Assembly (NCBI GenBank): GCA_964586765.1
Contig: CAZPHN010000007.1
Location: 14,772 to 78,771 of the forward strand
Direction of reading: 5' to 3'
Length of the DNA: 64,000 bases
Origin: UBA3263 sp964586765
Lineage (GTDB): Bacteria; Bacteroidota; Bacteroidia; Bacteroidales; Muribaculaceae
Shown here: positions 26,467 to 33,488 of the stretch, piece by piece
Position numbering within the stretch: position 1 is the first letter of the stretch
How the letters are laid out: every line of letters begins with the position of its first letter
Translations under genes and position numbers: made by a program
Notes under the pieces: model-generated
What the model was told of the DNA's origin: nothing
Seen by the model: the letters and a program-made list of their open reading frames with translations, nothing else
Databases searched by the model: none

Positions 26467-27948
26467 ATGGCAGTAGAACTCCAACACCTTACTAAACGCA
26501 GCGAGAATTACTCGCAGTGGTATAACGACCTCGTCGTCAAGGCTGACCTCGCCGAACAGAGCGCAGTACGCGGCTGTATGGTCATCAAACCTTACGGTTA
26601 TGCAATCTGGGAAAAAATGCAGCAGCAACTCGACAAGATGTTCAAGGAAACCGGACATCAGAACGCATATTTCCCCCTTCTTATCCCGAAATCATTCCTT
26701 AGCCGCGAAGCGGAACACGTTGAAGGTTTCGCAAAGGAATGTGCCGTAGTGACCCACCACCGCCTTATGAACGACCCCAATGGTGGCGGCGTGGTAGTTG
26801 ACCCTGACGCACGCCTTGAGGAAGAGCTGATTATCCGACCCACTTCCGAAACCATCATCTGGAATACTTATAAAAACTGGATTAATTCATATCGCGACCT
26901 GCCTATTCTGGTAAACCAGTGGGCAAACGTGATGCGTTGGGAAATGCGCACCCGTATGTTCCTCCGCACCGCTGAATTCCTCTGGCAGGAAGGTCATACC
27001 GCCCATGCTACTTCCGAGGAAGCTCAGGAAGAAGCAATCAAGATGCTTAACGTCTATGGCGATTTTGCCGAAAAATACATGGCAGTCCCCGTTGTAAAGG
27101 GTGTCAAGACCGCTAACGAACGTTTTGCCGGTGCCATCGAAACCTATACCATTGAGGCTATGATGCAGGACGGCAAAGCTCTCCAGAGCGGCACCAGCCA
27201 CTTCCTCGGTCAGAACTTTGCCAAGGCTTTCGACGTAACCTTTGTAAATAAAGAAAACAAGCCCGAATACGTATGGGCAACCTCATGGGGCGTATCAACC
27301 CGCCTGATGGGCGCGCTCATCATGACCCACAGCGATGACAACGGTCTCGTTCTTCCGCCCCACCTTGCTCCCATTCAGGTAGTAATCGTTCCTATTTACA
27401 AGAATGAGGAGCAGCGCGCCGCCGTAAGCGCAAAGGTTCTGCCTATTGTTGACGCACTGCGCGCCAAGGGCATCAGCGTGAAGTATGATGACGCCGACAA
27501 CCGTCGCCCCGGCTTCAAGTTTGCCGACTATGAGCTCAAGGGTGTGCCCGTGCGCCTTGCCATCGGCGCGCGCGACCTTGAAAACGGCACCGTTGAAGTA
27601 ATGCGCCGCGATACTCTCGAGAAGGAAATCGACAAGCTTGACACGATTGTTGAACGTATTCCCCAGCTCCTCGAGGATATTCAGGACAATATCTACCGGA
27701 AGGCACTGAAACGTCGCGAAGAAATGACCGTCAAGGTCGATACCTACGAAGAATTCAAGGCTGCGCTTGAAAAGGGTGGATTTATTCTTGCCCACTGGGA
27801 CGGTACCCCCGAAACCGAGGAGCGCATCAAGGAAGAGACCAAAGCGACCATCCGTTGCATTCCTCTTGATGCGCCGGAAGAAGAAGGCGTCGATATGCTT
27901 ACCGGCAAACCTTCACATCGCCGCGTAATCTTCGCCAGAAACTATTAA
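26467..27948 (+). CDS. proS: Prolyl-tRNA synthetase
   Basis: Charges tRNA-Pro. The 493-residue class II enzyme is of the short archaeal/eukaryotic-like form: no editing insertion, and a C-terminal extra domain ending in VIFARNY. Motif 2 (MRWEMRTRMFLRTAEFLWQE, residues 157-176) and the motif 3 region are visible, as is SGTSHFLGQNFAKAFDV (about residues 239-255). It has its own promoter and is followed after 8 nt by the RNase P RNA gene. A tRNA-Pro (CGG) is coded at 51301. Confidence 0.96.
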   Translation: MAVELQHLTKRSENYSQWYNDLVVKADLAEQSAVRGCMVIKPYGYAIWEKMQQQLDKMFKETGHQNAYFPLLIPKSFLSREAEHVEGFAKECAVVTHHRLMNDPNGGGVVVDPDARLEEELIIRPTSETIIWNTYKNWINSYRDLPILVNQWANVMRWEMRTRMFLRTAEFLWQEGHTAHATSEEAQEEAIKMLNVYGDFAEKYMAVPVVKGVKTANERFAGAIETYTIEAMMQDGKALQSGTSHFLGQNFAKAFDVTFVNKENKPEYVWATSWGVSTRLMGALIMTHSDDNGLVLPPHLAPIQVVIVPIYKNEEQRAAVSAKVLPIVDALRAKGISVKYDDADNRRPGFKFADYELKGVPVRLAIGARDLENGTVEVMRRDTLEKEIDKLDTIVERIPQLLEDIQDNIYRKALKRREEMTVKVDTYEEFKAALEKGGFILAHWDGTPETEERIKEETKATIRCIPLDAPEEEGVDMLTGKPSHRRVIFARNY

Positions 27949-27955
27949 AAAACAA

Positions 27956-28346
27956 TGGAGCCGGGCGGTTCGTCGCTCGCAGTTCTTGTGACTGCGTGAG
28001 GAAAGTCCGGGCAACACAGAGCACCATAGTTTTTAACGGAAACCTGTCGGAATCCATAACGGCAGATTAGCGTGACAGAAAATAACCGCCCGCCAATCCG
28101 GCGGGTAAGGGTGAAAAGGCGAGGTAAGAGCTCACCGGATTGTATGGCGACATATGATGCCGCACGCATTATGGGTTGCAAGGTCAAGTATACCGGCAAT
28201 TAAGGGTTGCTCGCCCGCTGCCGGGGGGTAGACTGCTAAAGCGCGCGTGGCAACACGCCGATTAGATAAATGACGAACCGGCGCGGCGGTTCGGCTTTCC
28301 GATAACCGCCTTCGACCGACATAACCCGGCTTACAGTCCGGCTCCT
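27956..28346 (+). ncRNA. rnpB: RNase P RNA (class A)
   Basis: RNA subunit of the enzyme that trims tRNA 5' ends. The universally kept GAGGAAAGTCCGGGC is at 27998-28012, GACAGAAAATAACCGCC at about 28075-28091, and GGTGAAAAGGCGAGGTAAGAG at about 28110-28130. The ends pair as P1: GGAGCCGG (27957-27964) with CCGGCTCC (28338-28345). Length of about 390 nt is normal. It starts just after the proS stop; a separate promoter is not clear, so processing from the proS message is possible. A T-rich stretch and a terminator hairpin follow. Confidence 0.96.
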
Positions 28347-28360
28347 CTTTTTCTTTTTTA

Positions 28361-28396
28361 GGAACTGTCTGACAAGTTTAGACGGTTCCTTTTTTG
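28361..28396 (+). terminator. Terminator after rnpB
   Basis: GGAACTGTCT / AGACGGTTCC stem (one G-T pair), then TTTTTT. A further T run (28346-28359) precedes it, directly at the rnpB 3' end. Confidence 0.75.
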
Positions 28397-28408
28397 TGAA
28401 CATCATTG

Positions 28409-28438
28409 CTTGTGGGCGACATGCGTCTCGCATGCCGG
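28409..28438. repeat. Partial REP-like palindrome
   Basis: CTTGTGGGCGACATGCG-TCT-CGCATGCC resembles the left arm of the 90-bp elements at 33115, 33324 and 36083, in the orientation of the last one. The right arm is missing. Confidence 0.55.
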
Positions 28439-28447
28439 AATTATCTT

Positions 28448-29647
28448 TTATCGGGAAGTGATGGCTGACGATATGAGTCCCAATAGCAAAATCAGCGCGG
28501 CGATGGGAAGCAAATCTGCGGCATTAAAAACTACGGGATAAGCCGTAACGGAAAGGAGCGAAGGGTCAGACCCGAGCTTTACCCAACCGAAGTGTTGCTG
28601 ACCGAGACTCAACAGTGTGCCGATAATCATGCCGGCAAAACCGCCTGTCCACGAAATAAGCACACCGCAACGCATATATATGCCGCGGATAGCGCGCCTG
28701 TCAAGCCCGAGTGCGGCAAGAATCTGCGCGTTTTCCCTCTTTTCGATAATCAGCAGCGATAGTGATGATATAATGTTGAACGACGCTACTATCAGTATAA
28801 ACCCAAGGAGCAGAAATGTCATCCATTTCTCCATGTTTACAACCTTAAACGAGCCGCTTTGGCTCTCCATGCGTGTCTTGACGTAGCCTTGGTCTCCTAA
28901 AATGGACCGCACACCACTCTCCACTGCTTTTTCTTTTCCCGCAGCGGGAAATATCTGTATGGCAGTTGCCTCAGTAGTATATTGCAGCAGCCGGCGAACG
29001 AGCGGCAGCGGCACAAAAACCGCATCCCGGTCATACTCCGGCTGGTTCAGCGCAAAAGCCGCGCTGACCGAAACGGAATCGGTACGGAACGCAGCCATCG
29101 GATTTGCGGGGTTAATGCGCCCCACCCTTCGAGGTACATACAGCCCCATTATATAGTCAAGTCCGGCGGGGACCTGAAGCTCATTGGCAACGCCGACACT
29201 GACAACCGCCGGTTCAAGCCCCGGAACGCTCTTCGCCCACGGCTCTCCCGCAAGCGTAAGCGAGTCAAACCGGTTATACAGCTCGGGGCTTATGCCGTAA
29301 AGACGGACGGCTGCCTGACGCTCGCCAACAACGGCAAGCGCGCGCTCGCTGACCATCGGAAGAGCCATACTTACGTCAGGGAGCCCGGCAATCACACGGC
29401 TCAACGAGTCGGCATCGGCAAAAGCCTTGCCCGACGCAGGCACCGCCGTCAGCGGAGCGTCGAGCACACTGAGGCGCGACTCAATCAGCGCATGAAAACC
29501 GTTAAAAACGCTCATGACCACCACCAGAGCGGCAGTGGCCACGGCAATTCCGACGGTCGATACCATCGATATGATATTAACCGCCGAATGTGACTTTCGC
29601 GCGAAGATATATCTCAGCGCGATACGTAATGAGACCGTTGGCTTCAG
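28448..29647 (-). CDS. LolE/MacB-type ABC transporter permease (lipoprotein release or export)
   Basis: Inner-membrane permease related to LolC/LolE. Four membrane helices are visible: one near the N-terminus (VGIAVATAALVVVMSVFNGF) and three at the C-terminus, with a large periplasmic domain between. From the first ATG (29566) the protein has 372 residues, but the open frame continues upstream with LRIALRYIFARKSHSAVNIIS, the conserved N-terminus of this family. No ATG, GTG or TTG exists there. The likeliest start is CTG at 29647, overlapping the rbfA stop as CTGA and giving 399 residues. No ATPase gene is adjacent. The start is therefore an inference. Confidence 0.82.
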   Translation of the reverse strand: MKPTVSLRIALRYIFARKSHSAVNIISMVSTVGIAVATAALVVVMSVFNGFHALIESRLSVLDAPLTAVPASGKAFADADSLSRVIAGLPDVSMALPMVSERALAVVGERQAAVRLYGISPELYNRFDSLTLAGEPWAKSVPGLEPAVVSVGVANELQVPAGLDYIMGLYVPRRVGRINPANPMAAFRTDSVSVSAAFALNQPEYDRDAVFVPLPLVRRLLQYTTEATAIQIFPAAGKEKAVESGVRSILGDQGYVKTRMESQSGSFKVVNMEKWMTFLLLGFILIVASFNIISSLSLLIIEKRENAQILAALGLDRRAIRGIYMRCGVLISWTGGFAGMIIGTLLSLGQQHFGWVKLGSDPSLLSVTAYPVVFNAADLLPIAALILLLGLISSAITSR

Positions 29648-29979
29648 GAGTTGAGCAATTTGTCGATGTTCTCCAGATAATCTATGGAGTCATCGATATA
29701 GAACTGAAGCTCAGGACAGCGGCGCAACTGGAACCGCACCTTCTGTGCCAGCTCATAGCGCACGGTCTTGGACTGAGCGTTGATATTTTCAATTACTTCA
29801 GCCGCCTGCTCCGACGGGAATACCGACAGATATGCCTTTGCCACACTCAGATCGGGCGATACCTTAACTGAGCTTACGCTAACCATTACGTTGCCCAACT
29901 TCGCCGTCTGACGGCGGAAAATCTCACTCAGTTCTTTCTGAATAAGACGCGATATTTTTGCTTGACGTGTTGTTTCCAA
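29644..29979 (-). CDS. rbfA: 30S ribosome-binding factor A
   Basis: Assists late maturation of the 30S subunit and cold adaptation. The 111-residue KH-type protein has RLIQKELSEIFRRQ near the start, VSVSSVKVSPDLSVAKAYLSV (about residues 33-53) and a C-terminal LRRCPELQFYIDDSIDY (about residues 86-102), all normal for RbfA. The stop codon overlaps the proposed CTG start of the permease gene, so the two may be translationally coupled. Upstream to rho's stop is an AT-rich gap of 130 bp with repeated TTTTTCA / AATTAAAAATG units. Confidence 0.93.
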   Translation of the reverse strand: METTRQAKISRLIQKELSEIFRRQTAKLGNVMVSVSSVKVSPDLSVAKAYLSVFPSEQAAEVIENINAQSKTVRYELAQKVRFQLRRCPELQFYIDDSIDYLENIDKLLNS

Positions 29980-30109
29980 AACCTTTTTTAAATTAAAAAT
30001 GAAAAATTAAGAATTAAAAATGTATTTACTATATAACAACCGAAACGGTCATTTTTATTCACTGATAAACCTCAATTTTTCATTTTTCAATTTTAATTTT
30101 TCATTTTTG

Positions 30110-32056
30110 TCAGTCGCTCATGGTGCGCAGCAGCTCGTCGTTGGTCTGGGTGCGCTCCATGCGGTCCTTGATGAATTCCATAGCCTCAATGGGAGTACGG
30201 TCGCTCAGGAAGCGGCGCAAAATCCACATACGGTTAATGGTTTCCTTAGGCAGCAGAAGGTCGTCGCGACGCGTTGACGAAGCCATAATGTCGACCGCGG
30301 GGAATATGCGCTTGTTCGATAGCTTTCGGTCAAGCTGCAGCTCCATATTGCCGGTACCCTTGAACTCCTCGAAGATAACCTCGTCCATCTTACTTGACGT
30401 TTCGGTCAGGGCTGTGGCGATAATTGTAAGCGAACCGCCGTTTTCAATATTTCGCGCCGCGCCGAAGAAACGCTTGGGTCGCTGAAGGGCGTTAGCATCC
30501 ACACCGCCGGAAAGAATTTTGCCTGAACCGGGTGCCACAGTATTATATGCGCGAGCCAGACGCGTGATTGAGTCAAGAAGAATCACTACGTCATGACCGC
30601 TCTCTACCATACGCTTTGCCTTTTCAAGGACAATACCGGCAATTTTTACGTGACGGTCGGCGGGCTCATCGAAGGTCGAAGCGATTACCTCGGCGTTTAC
30701 CGTACGAATCATATCCGTAACCTCCTCGGGGCGTTCATCAATCAGAAGAATCATGATATACGTCTCCGGATGGTTCTCGGCTATTGCATTGGCAATGTCC
30801 TTCAGAAGGATAGTCTTACCGGTTTTAGGCGGGGCGACAATCAGCGCGCGCTGACCCTTACCGATAGGAGCAAACATATCTACCACACGGGTAGAAAGAT
30901 TGGTGGTCAGCGGCGAAGCACACAGGCGGAACTTCTCATCGGGGAAAAGTGGAGTCAGATGCTCGAAATTCTGGCGGTCACGCAGGAAATGCGGGTCACG
31001 TCCGTTGATCGCCACAACCTCTGTCAGCGGATAATACTTCTCGCCTTCATGAGGAGGGCGCACGGTAGCTTCCACAACATCGCCCGTCTTGAGACCCCAC
31101 TGCTTGATTTGCTGCTGGGAAATCAACACGTCGTCGGGCGAAGGCATATAATTATAGTCGCCGGAACGGAGGAAACCATGACCCTGAGGCTCAATCTCAA
31201 GAACGCCACGCGCCGTGATAATGCCGTCAAACTTTGAGGCAAAATCCTGACGCTGGTTCATCTGTCTACGCTCCTCAAATTTCTGCTGACGGTTCTTGCG
31301 GTTTAACTGCTGACCGTTTTGCTGCTGGACGGGAGCTCCGGGTTCTGCCAGAACCACAGGCTGGGCGGCAGCTGCCTCTGCGGCTTCCTGACGCTCACGC
31401 TCGGAGCGTGGCTTGAACTGCTTGCCTTGATGGCGCGTTGCGGGGAAGAATTCGCTCAGCGATGAGTCCGGACGCGGACGGAAATCGCGCTTAGGCTGCT
31501 GATTTTCCTGTGCGGGCGCGGCGGCAACCGCCTCTGAACTCTCTGAGTTCTCCGATGTCTCCGAGTTCTCCGAGAGTTCTGCCGACTGCGAGGGTTGCTC
31601 CGGCTGCTGCTTGGACTTGCGGCCGCGCTTCTTAGGAGCGGGAGCGGCCTCAGAGGACTCCGAGTTCTCTGAGTTCTCCGAGAGCTCCGAGGTTTCCGCC
31701 GGCTCTGATGGCTCTGCCGGCTGCTGCTTAGGCTTGCGGCCGCGCTTTTTAGGAGCGGGAGCGGCAGGTGCGGCTTCGGAGGTCTCCGAGCTCTCTGAGG
31801 TCTCCGAGCTCTCCGAGGGCTCCGAGGGCTCCGAGGGCTCAGCCACCGGCTGCTGCTTTTTAGGTTTACGGCCGCGACGTTTCGGCTCGTTAGGTTGAGT
31901 GTTTGCTGCGGCTACTTCTGCCGACTGATCGATAATTGCGTAAATTAGTGCCTCTCCTTCAAGCGAATCGGCGTTTCCAACGCCCAGACCGGAGGCAATT
32001 TCCTTGAGTCTTTCCGGACTCATGTTTTTAAGTTCGTTAAACTTGTAAGTTTCCAT
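30110..32056 (-). CDS. rho: Transcription termination factor Rho with long disordered insertion
   Basis: Hexameric RNA helicase that ends transcription. The C-terminal ~400 residues are a standard Rho: RNA-binding domain, Walker A APPKTGKTILLKD (about residues 404-416), Walker B VVILLDSITRLARAYN and the Q-loop/R-loop region. After the N-terminal helical domain (residues 1-50) comes a ~200-residue low-complexity part: three copies of a basic block (KKRGRKPK-like, followed by QQP) separated by acidic Ser/Glu/Pro runs. Such insertions are known in Bacteroidetes Rho and linked to condensate formation. The basic blocks look like AT-hook or RNA-binding patches. Promoter at 32145-32176. Confidence 0.96.
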   Translation of the reverse strand: METYKFNELKNMSPERLKEIASGLGVGNADSLEGEALIYAIIDQSAEVAAANTQPNEPKRRGRKPKKQQPVAEPSEPSEPSESSETSESSETSEAAPAAPAPKKRGRKPKQQPAEPSEPAETSELSENSENSESSEAAPAPKKRGRKSKQQPEQPSQSAELSENSETSENSESSEAVAAAPAQENQQPKRDFRPRPDSSLSEFFPATRHQGKQFKPRSERERQEAAEAAAAQPVVLAEPGAPVQQQNGQQLNRKNRQQKFEERRQMNQRQDFASKFDGIITARGVLEIEPQGHGFLRSGDYNYMPSPDDVLISQQQIKQWGLKTGDVVEATVRPPHEGEKYYPLTEVVAINGRDPHFLRDRQNFEHLTPLFPDEKFRLCASPLTTNLSTRVVDMFAPIGKGQRALIVAPPKTGKTILLKDIANAIAENHPETYIMILLIDERPEEVTDMIRTVNAEVIASTFDEPADRHVKIAGIVLEKAKRMVESGHDVVILLDSITRLARAYNTVAPGSGKILSGGVDANALQRPKRFFGAARNIENGGSLTIIATALTETSSKMDEVIFEEFKGTGNMELQLDRKLSNKRIFPAVDIMASSTRRDDLLLPKETINRMWILRRFLSDRTPIEAMEFIKDRMERTQTNDELLRTMSD

Positions 32057-32144
32057 ATATAAATAGGGGAATTCACTCTGCGTCAGGATGAATTAAATAG
32101 AAAAAACGGCGAGAGGGGGAGATGAGAGAGGAATTTCGGTACTG

Positions 32145-32176
32145 CAAAGTTAGATATTTCCGTATTAATAAACAAA
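32145..32176 (-). promoter_or_regulatory. Promoter of rho
   Basis: On the minus strand: TTTG (32173-32176), 20 nt, TAACTTTG (32145-32152). Leader of about 80 nt before the ATG at 32056. The region is divergent from the rpmB promoter. Confidence 0.75.
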
Positions 32177-32222
32177 TAAACGGCTCAAAAATCCGAGTTC
32201 TGTGAAAAAGTTTTGATAAAAA

Positions 32223-32254
32223 TTTGCATACATTGCAAAAAAAACGTAACTTTG
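32223..32254 (+). promoter_or_regulatory. Promoter of the rpmB operon
   Basis: TTTG (32223-32226), 20 nt, TAACTTTG (32247-32254), a full consensus. It leaves about 150 nt of leader before rpmB. Confidence 0.8.
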
Positions 32255-32260
32255 CACCGC

Positions 32261-32408
32261 AATTTGAGCACCGGCTCAACCGGGAAAGCCGACGGAAAGT
32301 GATGCGTCCGCCGACGATATGAGCGAAGGTTACCGCGCGCAAACGGCAAAATCAGTGAGTTATTACCAAGCATACCAAAACCAATAAGAACGACAAATCC
32401 GAACAGCA
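32261..32408 (+). promoter_or_regulatory. Long untranslated leader of the rpmB operon
   Basis: About 148 nt between the predicted transcription start and rpmB. It contains GAGC-ACCG-GCTC and a GACG/CGTC hairpin nested near GCCG/CGGC (about 32287-32346), then an unpaired A-rich part before the start codon. Most genes here have short leaders, so a regulatory role, such as ribosomal-protein feedback, is possible but not shown. Confidence 0.4.
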
Positions 32409-32666
32409 ATGGCAAAGATGTGTCAAATCACGGGCAAGACCGCTATGACCGGTAACAATGTTTCGCACTCGAAGCGTCGTACCAAACGTAAATTCAACGT
32501 AAACCTCTTCAACAAGAAGTTCTTCTGGCCCGAACAGCAGACTTGGATTACCCTTACCCTCTCAGCAAAGGGTCTGCGCACCATTAACAAACTCGGTCTT
32601 AACGCTGCTCTCATGCAGGCTGCCGACAAGGGTTATATCAAAGAAATCAAAACTATCGGAGCATAA
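32409..32666 (+). CDS. rpmB: 50S ribosomal protein L28
   Basis: An 85-residue basic ribosomal protein; MCQITGKTAMTGNNVSHSKRRTKR at the start is the L28 hallmark (MCxxTGK, then GNxVSHS). No zinc-binding cysteine pairs are seen beyond the first Cys. First gene of a three-gene set (rpmB, rpmG, DUF4295) that is standard in Bacteroidetes; 13 nt separate it from rpmG. Confidence 0.97.
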   Translation: MAKMCQITGKTAMTGNNVSHSKRRTKRKFNVNLFNKKFFWPEQQTWITLTLSAKGLRTINKLGLNAALMQAADKGYIKEIKTIGA

Positions 32667-32679
32667 ATTAGAATAAACC

Positions 32680-32868
32680 ATGGCAAAGAAAGCAAAAGGT
32701 AATCGCGTGCAGGTAATTCTTGAATGCACCGAACATAAAGCAAGCGGAATGCCCGGCACTTCCCGCTATATCACCACCAAGAACCGTAAGAACACCACCG
32801 AGCGTCTGGAGCTGAAGAAATACAACCCCATCCTCAAAAAGGTGACTGTTCACAAAGAAATTAAATAA
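32680..32868 (+). CDS. rpmG: 50S ribosomal protein L33
   Basis: A 62-residue basic protein with RVQVILECTEHK (residues 9-20) and SRYITTKNRKNT (about residues 28-39), the usual L33 pattern. The CxxC zinc pairs of other L33 forms are absent, so this is the zinc-free form. It lies between rpmB and the DUF4295 gene in the same transcript. Confidence 0.96.
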   Translation: MAKKAKGNRVQVILECTEHKASGMPGTSRYITTKNRKNTTERLELKKYNPILKKVTVHKEIK

Positions 32869-32899
32869 GCTATTCACCCCCTAAACAGATTTATAGGAA

Positions 32900-33049
32900 A
32901 TGGCAAAGAAAACCGTGGCCTCACTGCAGAAGGGTGAAGGCCGTACCTACAGCAAAGTAATCAAGATGGAACGTTCACCCAAAACCGGTGCTTACGTTTT
33001 CAAGGAAGAAATGGTTCCCAACGACGCCGTTAAGAACGCGCTCAAATAA
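32900..33049 (+). CDS. DUF4295 family small basic protein
   Basis: A 49-residue protein starting MAKKTVASLQKGEGRTYSK and ending NDAVKNALK. It is the third member of the conserved Bacteroidetes trio rpmB-rpmG-DUF4295. Size, charge and company suggest a ribosome-bound protein, but its role is unknown. The start follows TTTATAGGAA, 31 nt after the rpmG stop. A terminator hairpin follows 24 nt downstream. Confidence 0.9.
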   Translation: MAKKTVASLQKGEGRTYSKVIKMERSPKTGAYVFKEEMVPNDAVKNALK

Positions 33050-33073
33050 TCCGTTTCAATCCCAAAACCCATT

Positions 33074-33107
33074 GCCGTCTGACGCCCCGCGCCAGACGGC
33101 TCTTTTT
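33074..33107 (+). terminator. Terminator of the rpmB operon
   Basis: GCCGTCTG (33074-33081), an 11-nt loop, CAGACGGC (33093-33100), then TCTTTTTT. Confidence 0.88.
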
Positions 33108-33114
33108 TACACCC

Positions 33115-33204
33115 CTTGGGAGCGATACGCGTCCTCGCGTATCAAGACGCGCCAGCGGCTTCGGGAAGCAGCTACCGGCATGCGAGACGCATGCCGCCCC
33201 CAAG
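33115..33204. repeat. 90-bp palindromic element, copy 1
   Basis: Bounded by CTTGGGAGCG and CGCCCCCAAG (inverted ends). Inside are two hairpins, GATACGCG-TCCT-CGCGTATC and GGCATGCG-AGA-CGCATGCC, joined by a GC-rich spacer. Nearly the same sequence recurs at 33324-33414 and, inverted, at 36083-36172. Confidence 0.8.
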
Positions 33205-33228
33205 TATCGATTGCGCATACCATCGTAG

Positions 33229-33283
33229 GGATGCTACCCGGAGCATCCTCATTGCGCGCCCCGCCGGCGCAGCGGAGTGCGCC
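33229..33283. repeat. REP-like hairpin pair between two 90-bp elements
   Basis: GGATGCT-ACCCGG-AGCATCC (33229-33248, the reverse form of 14677-14696) followed by GGCGCA-GCGGAG-TGCGCC (33266-33283, as at 5609 and 36193). Confidence 0.75.
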
Positions 33284-33323
33284 TTTCCATCAGTCGCCAA
33301 ATCAGCCAATTACCCTCAAAGCC

Positions 33324-33414
33324 CTTGGGGGCGATACGCGTCCTCGCGTATCAAGACGCGCCAGCGGCTTCGGGAAGAAATTACCGGCATGCGGGACGCA
33401 TGCCGCCCCCCAAG
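33324..33414. repeat. 90-bp palindromic element, copy 2
   Basis: Same order and orientation as the copy at 33115-33204, differing at only a few positions (for example GGGGGCG for GGGAGCG, and GAAATT for CAGCTA in the spacer). The two copies and the hairpin pair between them form a compound repeat of 300 bp between the rpmB operon and the next gene. No gene is seen in this stretch. Confidence 0.8.
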
Positions 33415-33432
33415 CAATGTTGCTCCCGCAAA

Positions 33433-33469
33433 AAACAGCAGCGGAACAAATATTTCCGCTGCTGTTTTA
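33433..33469. terminator. Terminator of the 33489 surface protein gene
   Basis: Perfect 15-bp stem AAAACAGCAGCGGAA (33433-33447) / TTCCGCTGCTGTTTT (33455-33469), with A and T runs on both sides, so it can act in both directions. Confidence 0.85.
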
Positions 33470-33488
33470 CTATGTGTGAATTAGATTA

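Noticed and set aside
30593..31237. A 214-codon plus-strand frame inside rho
   Set aside because: Antisense to the Rho ATPase and RNA-binding domains; no promoter or recognisable protein features.
32988..33484. Two overlapping frames running through the palindromic repeats after the rpmB operon
   Set aside because: They consist of the repeat elements and the terminator, begin inside the DUF4295 gene, and read through hairpins; repeats explain them.
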